Notes under the pieces: generated by a model
What the model was told of the DNA's origin: nothing
Database searches by the model: none
Seen by the model: only the letters and a program-made list of their open reading frames with translations
In this document: one piece after another, positions 36,109 through 45,706 of the stretch
Layout: every line of letters begins with the position of its first letter
Position numbering within the stretch: the first letter of the stretch is position 1
Position numbers and translations under genes: made by a program
NCBI RefSeq assembly: GCF_015767275.1
Contig: NZ_JADWMY010000009.1
Coordinates: 1-64,000, forward strand
From: Herbaspirillum sp. AP02
Lineage (GTDB): Bacteria > Pseudomonadota > Gammaproteobacteria > Burkholderiales > Burkholderiaceae_D
DNA: 64,000 nt
Direction of reading: 5' to 3'

Positions 36109-36537
36109 ATGAAGACCTTTTCCGCTAAAGCCCATGAGGTGCAGCGCGAGTGGTTCGTGATTGACGCGACGGACTTGGTCCTCGGACGTGTTGCCAGCGA
36201 AGTGGCACTCCGACTGCGCGGCAAGCACAAACCCGAATTCACTCCGCACGTCGATACCGGTGACTTCATCGTCGTCGTCAACGCAGGCAAGCTGCGCGTG
36301 ACCGGCACCAAGGCCACTGAAAAGACCTATTTCCGCCACAGCGGTTATCCGGGCGGCATCTACGAAACCAACTTCCTGAAGATGCAACAGCGTTTCCCCG
36401 GCCGTGCGCTGGAGAAGGCCGTCAAGGGCATGCTGCCCAAGGGTCCGCTGGGCTACGCCATGATCAAGAAGCTGAAGGTGTATGCAGATGGCAACCATCC
36501 GCACTCCGCGCAGCAACCGAAACCCCTCGCCCTCTAA
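36109..36537 (+). CDS. rplM: 50S ribosomal protein L13
   Basis: The 142-residue protein is the standard length for L13. It contains [19 protein letters not shown] near the N-terminus, [13 protein letters not shown], the conserved [11 protein letters not shown] segment and [12 protein letters not shown]. It is an early-assembly protein of the large ribosomal subunit. It is followed after 9 bases by rpsI, the usual operon. Confidence 0.97.
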   Translation: MKTFSAKAHEVQREWFVIDATDLVLGRVASEVALRLRGKHKPEFTPHVDTGDFIVVVNAGKLRVTGTKATEKTYFRHSGYPGGIYETNFLKMQQRFPGRALEKAVKGMLPKGPLGYAMIKKLKVYADGNHPHSAQQPKPLAL

Positions 36538-36546
36538 GGAACAGAC

Positions 36547-36939
36547 ATGATCGGTAACTACAATTACGGAACCGGCCGTCGCAAGAGTGCAGTGGCGCGC
36601 GTTTTCATCAAGGCAGGTTCGGGCAATATCGTCGTCAACGGCAAGCCCGCCGCCGAGTACTTCTCCCGTGAAACCGGCCTGATGGTGATCCGTCAGCCGC
36701 TGGAACTGACCGGCAACGTCGAACGTTTCGACATCAAGGTGAACGTCCACGGTGGCGGCGAATCCGGCCAGGCCGGCGCTGTGCGTCACGGCATCACCCG
36801 CGCCCTGATCGACTACGACGCCGGCCTGAAGTCGGCTCTGTCGAACGCAGGCTTCGTCACTCGTGACGCGCGTGAAGTCGAACGTAAGAAGGTTGGTCTG
36901 CGCAAGGCACGTCGCGCAAAGCAATTCTCGAAGCGTTAA
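36547..36939 (+). CDS. rpsI: 30S ribosomal protein S9
   Basis: The 130-residue protein has [15 protein letters not shown] at the N-terminus, the central [19 protein letters not shown] and the basic C-terminal tail [12 protein letters not shown] that reaches the P site. It is co-transcribed with rplM from the promoter at 35937-35966 and followed by a terminator. Confidence 0.97.
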   Translation: MIGNYNYGTGRRKSAVARVFIKAGSGNIVVNGKPAAEYFSRETGLMVIRQPLELTGNVERFDIKVNVHGGGESGQAGAVRHGITRALIDYDAGLKSALSNAGFVTRDAREVERKKVGLRKARRAKQFSKR

Positions 36940-36957
36940 TCGTTTCTTGCATTACAG

Positions 36958-36987
36958 AAAGCCGTCGGCATGCGTGCCGGCGGCTTT
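36958..36987 (+). terminator. terminator after rpsI
   Basis: AAAGCCGTCGGCA (36958-36970) pairs with TGCCGGCGGCTTT (36975-36987) with one G-T wobble, and more T follow. The 290-base gap to argC holds nothing else that I recognise. Confidence 0.85.
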
Positions 36988-37229
36988 TTGCTTTTTGCTC
37001 GTTGGCCATTGCAGAGCTATGGAGTGGTCGATGGGTGGCCCATGGTTGGCGATTCGATGAGCCTGGCCGGCAAGAAAATGCGGTCGTTTCACGAAATAAC
37101 TTCCTGACGGGAAATCAGCGGGAAATATTCTCCTGATAAAATGGAAAGCTTTCCAGTGCGTGTTGCACGCGCGTCCGGCGCTCGCTCGCCATGGCGGTGT
37201 TTCTTCGCCTTTTTTCGCAAGGACCAGAC

Positions 37230-38267
37230 ATGATCAAGGTAGGTATCGTTGGCGGAACCGGTTACACCGGCGTCGAATTGCTGCGTATTTTCGCCACCCA
37301 CCCGCAGGCAAAGGTGCAGGCTGTGACGTCGCGCAAGGAAGACGGCATGCCCGTGGCCGAGATGTATCCGTCCCTGCGTGGCCGCGTTGACGTGGCATTT
37401 TCTTCGCCGGATAAAGCCAGGCTGACCGACTGCGACGTCGTCTTCTTCGCCACCCCGCACGGCGTGGCCATGGCCCAGGCGCCTGAACTGGTGGCTGCCG
37501 GCGTGAAGGTGATCGACCTGGCCGCCGACTTCCGCATGCAGGACGTGGCTGCTTTCGAAAAATGGTACAAGCTGCCGCACAGCTGCACCGACCTGCTGAG
37601 GGAAGCCGCCTACGGCCTGCCCGAACTGAATCGCGAAGCCATCCGCAAGGCCCGCGTGGTGGGCAATCCGGGCTGCTATCCGACCACCATGCAACTGGGC
37701 TTCGCACCGTTGTTGAAGGCCGGTGTGATCGATGCGTCGCACCTGATCGCCGACTGCAAGTCGGGCGTCTCCGGCGCCGGTCGCAAGGCCGAGCTGAGCC
37801 TGCTGTTCTCGGAAGCCTCGGACAATTTCAAGGCCTATGGCGTATCCGGCCATCGTCACTCCCCGGAAACCATCGAACGCCTGTCGCACCTGACCAGCGA
37901 CAAGGTCGGCCTGCTGTTCACGCCGCATCTGGTGCCGATGATCCGCGGCATGCATTCCACGCTATATGCGCGCCTGACCAAGGAGATCGACAACGCCGCC
38001 CTGCAGGCCCTGTTCGAGGCCGCCTACAAGGATGAACCCTTCGTCGACGTGCTGCCCTTTGGTTCGCATCCTGAAACCCGCACCACGCGTGCTTCCAACA
38101 TGCTGCGCCTGGCCGTGCATCGTCCGGACGGTGGCGACACCGTGGTGGTGCTGGTAGTCCAGGACAACCTCGTCAAGGGGGCCTCGGGTCAGGCGGTCCA
38201 GTGCATGAACCTGATGTTCGGTCTGGATGAGGCCACTGGCCTGCAGCAGGTCCCGGTCCTGCCGTGA
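37230..38267 (+). CDS. argC: N-acetyl-gamma-glutamyl-phosphate reductase
   Basis: The 345-residue enzyme carries out the NADPH-dependent third step of arginine synthesis. The nucleotide-binding motif [16 protein letters not shown] lies at the N-terminus, the catalytic Cys in [14 protein letters not shown], and the His motif in GHRHSPE. The start at 37230 (AAGGACC upstream) gives the standard MIKVGIVGG start. Its stop overlaps the GTG start of the next gene. Confidence 0.95.
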   Translation: MIKVGIVGGTGYTGVELLRIFATHPQAKVQAVTSRKEDGMPVAEMYPSLRGRVDVAFSSPDKARLTDCDVVFFATPHGVAMAQAPELVAAGVKVIDLAADFRMQDVAAFEKWYKLPHSCTDLLREAAYGLPELNREAIRKARVVGNPGCYPTTMQLGFAPLLKAGVIDASHLIADCKSGVSGAGRKAELSLLFSEASDNFKAYGVSGHRHSPETIERLSHLTSDKVGLLFTPHLVPMIRGMHSTLYARLTKEIDNAALQALFEAAYKDEPFVDVLPFGSHPETRTTRASNMLRLAVHRPDGGDTVVVLVVQDNLVKGASGQAVQCMNLMFGLDEATGLQQVPVLP

Positions 38268-38995
38268 AGTACCGCCTATGGCGTCAGCGCATGACGATTT
38301 CTGCGCCGAAGATGACCATCAAGCGGCACCTGCCATGGCCACTGATGGTCTTGCTGTGGGCGGCGGTGCTGGCGGTGGGTTCGTTGGCGGCGGTCTGGAC
38401 CTACCAGCTCGGTCGCAACAACCTGCCGGGCCTGCACGGGGATGCCGGTGAGCAGATCGAGCAACTGAGTGAACAGGTCAGGAAGCTCACTGCCGAGAAC
38501 GAGCGCTTGCAATCTGCTTCCAATGCGTCGCAGAATGAAGTGAAGATTGCGCAGACCACGCAGGCCACGCTGGCGACTCAGGTGAAGAACTTGGAAGCGG
38601 AAAACAACCGCCAGAAGGAGGACCTGGCCTTCTTCGATAGCCTGCTGCCGACCAATCTCGGCGCACCTGGCATCACGATCCAGCGCTTCAAGGCCGAGCA
38701 GGCAGCGCCGACCCAGCTGCGCTATCGCGTGCTGGTGATGCAAGGTGGTGGGGGAACGCAACAGTTTGCAGGAAACCTACAGCTAAGTATCAATATTGTG
38801 CAGGGCGGCAAAAGTGCTACACTCAATTTTCCTGAAGGCAATGCCGCCGACCAGGCGCGCTACCGACTCGCATTCAAGTACTACCAGCGGGTCGAAGGCT
38901 TGCTGAATATCCCCGAGGGGGCCACCGTCAAATCGGTTGCCGTTCGTGTTCTCGACCGCGGCCAGGTTCGTGCCCAGCAGTCGGTAGATCTGTGA
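38264..38995 (+). CDS. membrane-anchored coiled-coil protein (DUF6776-type)
   Basis: The 243-residue protein has a short basic N-terminus, one transmembrane segment (about 27-46: [18 protein letters not shown]), a coiled coil (about 60-122, [20 protein letters not shown] and onward) and a C-terminal beta-rich domain. The GTG at 38264 overlaps the argC stop; the ATG at 38291 is an alternative. Conserved Burkholderiales proteins of this layout sit just upstream of a bactofilin gene, as here, suggesting an envelope or cell-shape role. The domain name is from memory. Confidence 0.75.
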   Translation: MKYRLWRQRMTISAPKMTIKRHLPWPLMVLLWAAVLAVGSLAAVWTYQLGRNNLPGLHGDAGEQIEQLSEQVRKLTAENERLQSASNASQNEVKIAQTTQATLATQVKNLEAENNRQKEDLAFFDSLLPTNLGAPGITIQRFKAEQAAPTQLRYRVLVMQGGGGTQQFAGNLQLSINIVQGGKSATLNFPEGNAADQARYRLAFKYYQRVEGLLNIPEGATVKSVAVRVLDRGQVRAQQSVDL

Positions 38996-39004
38996 GGTGA
39001 TTCC

Positions 39005-39400
39005 ATGTTTACACGCAAGACCAAAAGCACGATCGACAGCCTGATTGGCATGTCCACCACCATCAAGGGCGATGTGGGCTTCAGGGGCGGCCTGCGCATC
39101 GACGGCAATATCAATGGCAACATCAATGCCGAAAGCGGCGAGGCCAGTGTGCTGGTGATCTCCGAGCACGCCAAGGTGGTCGGCGAGGTACGTGCGGCGC
39201 ATCTGATCGTCAATGGCGAGATCGTCGGCGACGTTCATTCCTCCGAATTGCTGGAACTGCAACCCAAGGCTCGCATCACGGGCAACGTCTTCTACAAGGC
39301 GTTGGAGATGCACGGTGGTGCCCTGGTGTCGGGCAAGCTCAGCCATGATCAGGCCCTGGAGACCCCGGTGCTGAAGCTGGCTGCATCGTCGGAAGCATGA
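39005..39400 (+). CDS. bactofilin, polymer-forming cytoskeletal protein
   Basis: This 131-residue bactofilin has the right-handed beta-helix core of repeats around TIKGDVGFRGGLRIDGNINGNI, ASVLVISEHAKVVGEV, HLIVNGEIVGDVHSSELLEL and ARITGNVFYKALEMHGGALV. Such proteins self-assemble without nucleotide into filaments that guide cell-wall or envelope proteins. It follows the membrane-anchored coiled-coil gene by 9 bases, so the two are likely partners. A TATAAT just after its start of the stop codon region belongs to the erpA promoter. Confidence 0.92.
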   Translation: MFTRKTKSTIDSLIGMSTTIKGDVGFRGGLRIDGNINGNINAESGEASVLVISEHAKVVGEVRAAHLIVNGEIVGDVHSSELLELQPKARITGNVFYKALEMHGGALVSGKLSHDQALETPVLKLAASSEA

Positions 39401-39415
39401 AAATCCGCAAGCGCT

Positions 39416-39421
39416 TATAAT
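39416..39421 (+). promoter_or_regulatory. perfect TATAAT -10 box upstream of erpA
   Basis: TATAAT lies just after the bactofilin stop, about 53 bases before erpA. No good -35 is found at 17 bases, so activation by a regulator is possible. Confidence 0.4.
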
Positions 39422-39473
39422 GGCTTTATCGATCTAGTGTATTGATCCGCCTCAAGCCCAGCAGGAGCCCGAA

Positions 39474-39839
39474 ATGAATGCCGTAGCCGAACTGCAACAA
39501 ACCGACATGCCCGCCCCGATCAACTTCAGCGACAGCGCCGCCGCCAAGGTGGCCCAACTGATTGAAGAAGAAGGCAACCCCGACCTGAAGCTGCGCGTTT
39601 TCGTGCAGGGTGGCGGTTGCTCGGGTTTCCAGTACGGTTTCACCTTTGATGAAATCGTCAACGAAGACGACACCACGATGAGCAAGAACGGCGTCCAGCT
39701 GTTGATCGATTCGATGAGCTACCAGTATCTGGTGGGCGCTGAGATCGACTACAAGGACGACCTGGAAGGCGCTCAATTCGTCATCAAGAACCCGAATGCC
39801 ACGACCACTTGCGGTTGCGGTTCGTCATTCTCGGTGTAA
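39474..39839 (+). CDS. erpA: iron-sulfur cluster insertion protein ErpA
   Basis: This 121-residue A-type carrier has the three Cys that bind the cluster: one in [11 protein letters not shown] and two in the C-terminal [11 protein letters not shown]. It delivers [4Fe-4S] clusters to target enzymes; the isoprenoid enzyme IspG/H and the glycolate oxidase F subunit are typical users of such clusters. AGGAGC precedes the start. It is followed by a terminator. Confidence 0.95.
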   Translation: MNAVAELQQTDMPAPINFSDSAAAKVAQLIEEEGNPDLKLRVFVQGGGCSGFQYGFTFDEIVNEDDTTMSKNGVQLLIDSMSYQYLVGAEIDYKDDLEGAQFVIKNPNATTTCGCGSSFSV

Positions 39840-39879
39840 GCCCAGCTAGTTGCTTCGGACCTCAGGTCGAGAAGCTAAG

Positions 39880-39907
39880 AAAAAGGACGCCGCGGCGTCC
39901 TTTTTTC
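39880..39907. terminator. bidirectional terminator between erpA and hemL
   Basis: A near-perfect GGACGCCG/CGGCGTCC hairpin is flanked by A5 and T6-7. It lies between the convergent genes. Confidence 0.9.
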
Positions 39908-39962
39908 ATTTCATTTCTTGCAGATCGCGCGGCTGGCGATCTGCCCATCCTTGGCTCCAGCC

Positions 39963-41246
39963 TCAGCCCAGCTCTGCAAATGCCTTCGCTGCCGCGGCGA
40001 TGGTTTCCTCGATGATGGCATCGCTGTGCTGCGCCGAGACGAAGCCGGCTTCGAATGCCGAGGGTGCGAAGTAGATGCCGGCGTCCAGCATCTTGTGGAA
40101 GAAGCGGTTGAAGCGCTCCTTGTCGCCCTGCATTACCTCGGCATAGCTGGCCGGCACCTTTGCATCGAAGTACAGGCCGAACATGCCGCCCACCGCATCC
40201 GCCGAGAACGTCACCCCGGCCGCGCCGGCTGCTGCCGCCAGGCCGTCAGCGAGCTTGCGGGTCTGGGTGGCCAGATGCTTGTAGAAGTCCGGTTGCTGGA
40301 TGATCTTCAGCGTCGCCATCCCCGCCGCCACCGTTACCGGATTGCCTGACAGGGTGCCGGCCTGGTAGACGCCGCCTAGCGGCGCCAGGTGTTTCATGAC
40401 CTCAGCCCGGCCCCCGAAGGCTGCGACTGGCAGTCCACCGCCAATGACCTTGCCCAGCGCCGTCAGGTCGGGAACGATGCCATTCAACTCCTGGGCCCCA
40501 CCACGTGCCACGCGGAAGCCGGACATCACCTCATCGAAGATCAGGATGGCACCGTACTCCGTGCACAGGCGGCGCATGGTTTGCAGGAATTCATCGCTGG
40601 CGCGCACCAGGTTCATGTTGCCGGCCACCGGCTCCACGATCACGCAGGCGATCTCGTTGCCGGATGCCTTGAAGGCGTCTTCCAGCTGCGCCGCGTTGTT
40701 GTAGTCCAGCACCAGTGTGTGCTTGGCGAAATCTTCCGGTACCCCTGCCGAAGTCGGATTGCCGAAGGTCAGCAGACCGCTACCGGCCTTCACCAGCAAC
40801 GAATCGGCGTGCCCGTGGTAGCAGCCCTCGAACTTGATGATCTTGTCGCGACCAGTAGCGCCGCGGGCCAGGCGCAGGGCGCTCATGGTCGCCTCGGTGC
40901 CGGAGGAGACCAGGCGGATCTGTTCGATGGACGGCACCAGCTTGATGATTTCTTCGGCCATCTCGATTTCGGCCTCGGTGGGGGCACCGAAGGACAGTCC
41001 GCGTGCGGCCGCCTGCTGTACCGCTTTGACCACTTCCGGATGGGCGTGGCCGACGATGGCCGGACCCCAGGAGCCGATGTAGTCGATGTAGCGCTTGCCT
41101 TCGGCATCCCAGAACCAGGGCCCTTCGGCCCGTTCGATGAAGCGCGGGGTGCCGCCTACCGAGCGGAAGGCGCGTACAGGGGAATTGACGCCGCCCGGCG
41201 TGCTTTGTTGGGCGCGGGCGAAGAGCGAGGCATTGGTCTTGGTCAT
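39963..41246 (-). CDS. hemL: glutamate-1-semialdehyde 2,1-aminomutase
   Basis: This 427-residue PLP enzyme of class III aminotransferases makes 5-aminolevulinate for tetrapyrroles. Landmarks are [12 protein letters not shown] at the N-terminus, [38 protein letters not shown] with the cofactor Asp, and the PLP Lys in [10 protein letters not shown]. All expected residues are present. It lies 32 bases downstream of the ThiD-like gene and may share its transcript. Confidence 0.96.
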   Translation of the reverse strand: MTKTNASLFARAQQSTPGGVNSPVRAFRSVGGTPRFIERAEGPWFWDAEGKRYIDYIGSWGPAIVGHAHPEVVKAVQQAAARGLSFGAPTEAEIEMAEEIIKLVPSIEQIRLVSSGTEATMSALRLARGATGRDKIIKFEGCYHGHADSLLVKAGSGLLTFGNPTSAGVPEDFAKHTLVLDYNNAAQLEDAFKASGNEIACVIVEPVAGNMNLVRASDEFLQTMRRLCTEYGAILIFDEVMSGFRVARGGAQELNGIVPDLTALGKVIGGGLPVAAFGGRAEVMKHLAPLGGVYQAGTLSGNPVTVAAGMATLKIIQQPDFYKHLATQTRKLADGLAAAAGAAGVTFSADAVGGMFGLYFDAKVPASYAEVMQGDKERFNRFFHKMLDAGIYFAPSAFEAGFVSAQHSDAIIEETIAAAAKAFAELG

Positions 41247-41278
41247 GAGCGTGCGAAGGATGAAATCCAGGGATCAGT

Positions 41279-42118
41279 TCAGTTGATGGAGGGAGGCGCG
41301 TCCGGATCTTCAGATTCGCGCGCCCAGAAATAACGGTCCGGCATCAGTTTGCCCATGCCGATGCGCTGGGCATTGGCCAGAGCGGCCAGAGTGAATTCCT
41401 GCGCCTCGGAGGCCGCCAGTGGCACCTCCAGGCCATTGGCCAGCATCGCCGTCAGTGCTGCCGACAGGGTTGTGCCGGCGCCGACGAACGAGCCGGGCAG
41501 GCGCGGCCAGGCGTCCTGGCGCACCAGACCGGACTCATCGAAGAGGGAATTGGCAACTTCCTGTAGATCGGTCTGGGTATTGGTCACCAGCAAGTATTCG
41601 CAGCCCATCTCGATGATGCGCATGGCGTCCAGCATCAGCGCATCGCCAGTCACCGGTTCGCGCCAGGTCTCGGCCAGGCGGGTCAGTTCGCCGGCCGAGG
41701 CCACCATCACGGTGGCCTGCGGGATGAGCAGTTCGCGGATGGCGATGAGGCGGTCATCTTCGTCTTCCTGATTGGCCAGGGCGCTGATGAAGGGATCCAG
41801 GATCAGGGGGACGTCGGGATAGTCGGAGACGATTTCGGCGATCACCGAGATATTCTCGATACTGCCCAGCGCGCCGACCTTGAAGGCCGCCACGGCCATG
41901 TCTTCCAGGACTACGCGGGCCTGGTCGGCGACCCAGTCGACATCGACCACCTGCACGTCTTCGACGCGGGCGGTGTCGCCGATCAACAGGGCCGTCACAA
42001 CGGACAAACCGTGGCAACCCATGGCGGCGTACGTGGCGAGATCCGCCTGGACGCCGGTGGCGCCTACCGGATCAGCGGCGCCGAAGCTCAGGATGAGAGG
42101 GGGAGTTTGGTTTTGCAC
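41279..42118 (-). CDS. divergent ThiD-family kinase paralogue
   Basis: The 279-residue protein has the ribokinase-like fold of HMP/HMP-P kinase. Several ThiD hallmarks are altered. The DPSGGAG motif reads DPVGATG (16-22), the substrate loop TAQNT reads LLIGDT, TPN-type residues read VAS, and the GTGC anion-hole/catalytic motif reads GAGT (213-216), with Thr216 in place of Cys. Function as thiamine kinase is therefore doubtful. It is upstream of hemL on the same strand and divergent from the rubredoxin gene. Confidence 0.75.
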   Translation of the reverse strand: MQNQTPPLILSFGAADPVGATGVQADLATYAAMGCHGLSVVTALLIGDTARVEDVQVVDVDWVADQARVVLEDMAVAAFKVGALGSIENISVIAEIVSDYPDVPLILDPFISALANQEDEDDRLIAIRELLIPQATVMVASAGELTRLAETWREPVTGDALMLDAMRIIEMGCEYLLVTNTQTDLQEVANSLFDESGLVRQDAWPRLPGSFVGAGTTLSAALTAMLANGLEVPLAASEAQEFTLAALANAQRIGMGKLMPDRYFWARESEDPDAPPSIN

Positions 42119-42180
42119 GTCGAGTAGATTAAGATAGCTGACTTAGCATTTTACTTGATTGATTTTAGGGATAGTCAGCC

Positions 42181-42369
42181 GTGACGAATAGCAGCCAAAC
42201 CGAATTCAAAACCTGGATGTGCCTGATCTGTGGTTGGATCTACGACGAAGAGGCAGGCCTGCCGGAAGAAGGCATCGCCCCCGGCACCCGCTGGGACGAT
42301 GTGCCCATCAACTGGACCTGCCCGGAATGCGGCGCCCGCAAGGAAGATTTCGAGATGGTCGCGATCTGA
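42181..42369 (+). CDS. rubA: rubredoxin
   Basis: The 62-residue protein has the two CxxC iron-binding knuckles, MCLICGW and TCPECGA, and the usual YDEEAGLPEEGIAPGTRWDD between them. A single Fe is held by four Cys for one-electron transfer. The GTG start at 42181 is preceded by AGGGA. In several Burkholderiales a rubredoxin gene directly precedes pilG of the twitching chemosensory cluster; here the pil-type genes follow, but pilG and pilH are absent. Confidence 0.93.
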   Translation: MTNSSQTEFKTWMCLICGWIYDEEAGLPEEGIAPGTRWDDVPINWTCPECGARKEDFEMVAI

Positions 42370-42382
42370 CCGAAGTGCCAAG

Positions 42383-42415
42383 CGCAGTAATGCCGCAGTA
42401 ATGCCGCAGTAACGC
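42383..42415 (+). repeat. three tandem 11-base repeats after the rubredoxin gene
   Basis: CGCAGTAATGC occurs at 42383-42393 and 42394-42404, and CGCAGTAACGC (one change) at 42405-42415. The rest of the 429-base gap to the CheW gene shows no gene. That is the interval where pilG/pilH sit in some relatives. Confidence 0.85.
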
Positions 42416-42798
42416 TGGATAGCAAGTCCTTTAGCGGAGTCTCCATCCAGGATGGGGACGCCGTCTTCCTCTGCTTTTTCTCGCCATATGGGATTTGATG
42501 TGGATCAAATTCTTCTAACGTGGCATTTTCCCGTCAGATTATTGTGATGCATGGCTGAATAAATTTGCCGCTTGGAAATTCTTCGGGATTTTCTGGGTAA
42601 AATCGAGCCTTGTACCAGCACTGCCCGGCTCACCGGATGATGGGCGCCCAGACGCCCACCCGTTGGTTTCGGACAATTCCCCAGACAGGTCTGCACCCTG
42701 AGCCACGCCAGGCAACTGGCTGGGCGCTCAGTTTATCGGTGGTATCGGCGCGAGCCCGATCCATAGTGCATTTCTCTTATCGTTTCACGAGGGCTGGT

Positions 42799-43383
42799 AT
42801 GCCACATACGAAGGATTTCGTCATCGACGCACAACACGTCTGTCCGTCGCAGGATCGGCAGGCTCGCGAGGGACTGGAGCAGTTCCAGGCCTCATTGCTG
42901 GCGCGCATGGCTGCATCCAACCATGAAAGCCTGAATACGCGGCGCCTGGCGGTCGCCATGGCGGGGCAACGTTGCCTGGTGCGGCTGGCACAGGCCGGCG
43001 AAATCGTTCCCCTGACCGGGCATGCCATCACCCCGGTGCCGGCGACGCGACCCTGGTTTCGCGGCCTGCTCAACATTCGCGGCAACCTGATCGGACTGGC
43101 CGATCTGATGGGGTTGGCAGGGGCGCCCTTGCAACGGGTCGGCAGGGCCAGTCATGCGTTATTGCTGGCGCCGGGGATGGCACCACAGTGTGGTTTGCTG
43201 GTGTCGGCTGTCCTGGGACTGCGTGACATCACAGAAATGGCAAGAATCTCGAAAAATGTCGATGAAGGAATTCGTATTCTCGGTGCCAACCGACGTTATA
43301 AAGACAGCAGCGGTCAACAATGGGATGAGTTGGACCTGGCGCAACTGAGTCAGGACAGCAGTTTCCTGGAGGTAGGACGTTAA
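42799..43383 (+). CDS. pilI: CheW-like coupling protein (PilI-type)
   Basis: The protein has 194 residues from the ATG at 42799 (GAGGG upstream). The frame runs 63 codons further upstream but without family similarity. The CheW-domain pattern is VRLAQAGEIVPL, RPWFRGLLNIRGNLIGLADL and HALLLAPG, ending with a Trp-containing helix (WDELDLAQLSQDSSFLEV). It would couple a PilJ-like receptor to a CheA-like kinase on the cytoplasmic side. It heads a three-gene module with the receptor and kinase genes downstream. Confidence 0.85.
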   Translation: MPHTKDFVIDAQHVCPSQDRQAREGLEQFQASLLARMAASNHESLNTRRLAVAMAGQRCLVRLAQAGEIVPLTGHAITPVPATRPWFRGLLNIRGNLIGLADLMGLAGAPLQRVGRASHALLLAPGMAPQCGLLVSAVLGLRDITEMARISKNVDEGIRILGANRRYKDSSGQQWDELDLAQLSQDSSFLEVGR

Positions 43384-43479
43384 ATCATCCTTCTGACAAG
43401 ACCGTGGCGCGGCCACGCCGGCCTTCAATCACCACTGCACCATCACAAGACCCACACAATAGGGGTAGGAACACCGGTC

Positions 43480-45690
43480 ATGGAACCGACCTTGCCGTAT
43501 CTGTCGAAAAAAACCGCGCCGGTTGCGACAGCGATCCAGACCGAGACCGCAACGCGGTCCGGTCCGGGCGCCTCCATCATCGCGCCAGCCGCCAGCCTTC
43601 GCCTGCCGTATCTGCACCGCTACACGCTGCGCACACAGACGCGCATGTTGCTGGGGGTGCTGGCCCTGTCGCTGACGGCGTTGTTTCTGTTCATGTGGCT
43701 GGGCGCGCGACTGTATGTGCTGGCCACGTTGCAGACCAACCTCGCCTCCGATCTGGTGATGCATTCACAGCGCATCGGCAAGGCCGTGCCCAACGCCATC
43801 CAGGGCAATCCGCAGGCTTTCATCCAGTTGGCCCAGAGTCGCACCGAATTCAATCGCGACCTTCTGCTGCTGAGCAGCGGCGGCAGCTTCCAGGGGCAGA
43901 CCATCGGCCTCCCCGATGCCCGCATGAAGCCCGCGCTGGAGAACGTGGCGCGCATGTGGCGGCGTACCGATCAGGCTGCCGATACCATCCTGGGCATGAA
44001 AAAGGAGCTCACCGGATTCGGTACCACCCTCAAGCACCTCAACCAGTTGCTTCCGGTGATGCTGGACCTGAGCGAGCAGATCGCCATGCTGCAATCGGAA
44101 GGGCGACCCACCACCCGCGAGATGAACGCAGCCAGCCAACTGGTCATGCTGACCTTGCGTCTGGGGCGCAGCTCCAACGAATTCCTCACTTCCGACGGCG
44201 TCAATCCTGAAACTGCCTTCATGCTGGGCAAGGACATCACTGCCTTCGGCGATCTCCTGAAGAGCCTGCTGGAGGGCAGCCAGATGCTGCGCCTGCGGCC
44301 GGCCGCGGACCCCGACCTGCGCGAGAAGCTGCAGGAGCTTGCCGGGGTATTTGCCGATTACCAGCCAGAGATCGCCGGCATTCTCGGCAACCTGCAGAAT
44401 TTCATCGCTGCCAAGCGCTCCGAGCAACTGGTATTCGTCGAGAATGAGACCCTGAAGCGCCACCTCACCGAATTGCAGGATGCCTATCGCAACGCCTTGA
44501 AGGCAAGGTCCTGGACCTTCTGGGCAATCCTGGCGGCGATGATCGCAGCCTTGCTCAGTGCTGTGGGCATTGCCCTGGTACAGCTGCAGAGCAGCCGTAA
44601 CAATGCCGCCGCCGCTGAGGCCCGACGCCAGGAGGCGGAGTCGCAGCGCCAACTGGCGCAACGGGAGGAAGAAAAGGCCATGCGCGCCAACCACCTGACC
44701 CAGGCCGCTATCCTGCGACTGATGACCGAATTGCAAAAGGTCGCCGACGGCGATCTGACGGTGCATACCACGGTCTCCGACGACGTCACCGGGGCCATTG
44801 CCGACTCCGTCAACTACACGGTAGAGGCCCTGCGTGGCCTGGTCGAACAGGTCACCCAGATGGCCTCCAAGGTGGCGCTCAGTTCCGAGCAGGTCCGCGG
44901 CACCACCACCGAGCTGGGTGAGGCTGCCCGCGCCCAGGCGCGCCGCATCCAGCGCATCGCCCAGGCCATGCTGGAGATGTCCAGGCAGATCACCGGCATT
45001 TCGCTGTCGGCCGACGAATCGGCCGATGTGGCACGCCATGCGGTGGTGGTCGCCGAGCGCGGTGCGCGTGCGGTGGAAGACGCCGTCAAGGCCATGGATG
45101 GCATCCGCGAACAGATCAGCGAGACGTCGGACCGCATCACCCGCCTGGGTGCGTCTTCGCAGATGATCGGCGAAATCACCGAACTGATTTCCGACATTAC
45201 CGAACGCACCAACGTGCTGGCCTTGAATGCCGCCATCCAGGCGGCCTCGGCCGGCGAGGCCGGGCGCGGTTTCTCGGTGGTGGCCGAAGAGGTGCAGCAC
45301 CTGGCCGAACGCTCCAGCGCTGCTACCCGCGAGATTGGCTCCCTGGTGCGCATGATCCAGGCCGATACCCGTGACGTGGTAGTGGCCATGGAAAAGTCCA
45401 CCACCGGCGTCACCGAAGGCGCCGTCCTGTCGGACGCCGCCGGCAGTGCCCTGGCCGATATCCGCAGCGTCTCCAAGAAGCTGGCCGAACTGATCCAGGG
45501 CATGGCGGCCGCCACCCGGGAGCAGGCAGTCTCGGCCAATGGCGTGGCCCAGCAGATCCAGGGCATCCTGACCGAGAACGACTTCATCGAACAGAGTCGT
45601 GAACAGGTTTCCACCTTGTACGAAGAGTTATGGGATGCCGCCCGCAAGCTGGAAAACTCGGTCTCGCGCTTTCGCGTGACGGTCTCCTGA
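43480..45690 (+). CDS. pilJ: PilJ-like methyl-accepting chemotaxis receptor
   Basis: The 736-residue receptor has a cytoplasmic N-terminal stretch, TM1 at about 55-80, a PilJ-type periplasmic domain with [18 protein letters not shown] (20 residues or fewer of it are the core SQRIGKA), TM2 at about 344-368 and a HAMP-like linker. The signalling domain has its hairpin at about 569-622, containing [20 protein letters not shown]. It senses surface contact or small ligands and controls the kinase next door. No C-terminal methylation-tether pentapeptide is seen. It is 96 bases downstream of pilI and 16 before the kinase gene. Confidence 0.9.
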   Translation: MEPTLPYLSKKTAPVATAIQTETATRSGPGASIIAPAASLRLPYLHRYTLRTQTRMLLGVLALSLTALFLFMWLGARLYVLATLQTNLASDLVMHSQRIGKAVPNAIQGNPQAFIQLAQSRTEFNRDLLLLSSGGSFQGQTIGLPDARMKPALENVARMWRRTDQAADTILGMKKELTGFGTTLKHLNQLLPVMLDLSEQIAMLQSEGRPTTREMNAASQLVMLTLRLGRSSNEFLTSDGVNPETAFMLGKDITAFGDLLKSLLEGSQMLRLRPAADPDLREKLQELAGVFADYQPEIAGILGNLQNFIAAKRSEQLVFVENETLKRHLTELQDAYRNALKARSWTFWAILAAMIAALLSAVGIALVQLQSSRNNAAAAEARRQEAESQRQLAQREEEKAMRANHLTQAAILRLMTELQKVADGDLTVHTTVSDDVTGAIADSVNYTVEALRGLVEQVTQMASKVALSSEQVRGTTTELGEAARAQARRIQRIAQAMLEMSRQITGISLSADESADVARHAVVVAERGARAVEDAVKAMDGIREQISETSDRITRLGASSQMIGEITELISDITERTNVLALNAAIQAASAGEAGRGFSVVAEEVQHLAERSSAATREIGSLVRMIQADTRDVVVAMEKSTTGVTEGAVLSDAAGSALADIRSVSKKLAELIQGMAAATREQAVSANGVAQQIQGILTENDFIEQSREQVSTLYEELWDAARKLENSVSRFRVTVS

Positions 45691-45706
45691 GCGGGCGCGG
45701 CCAGTC

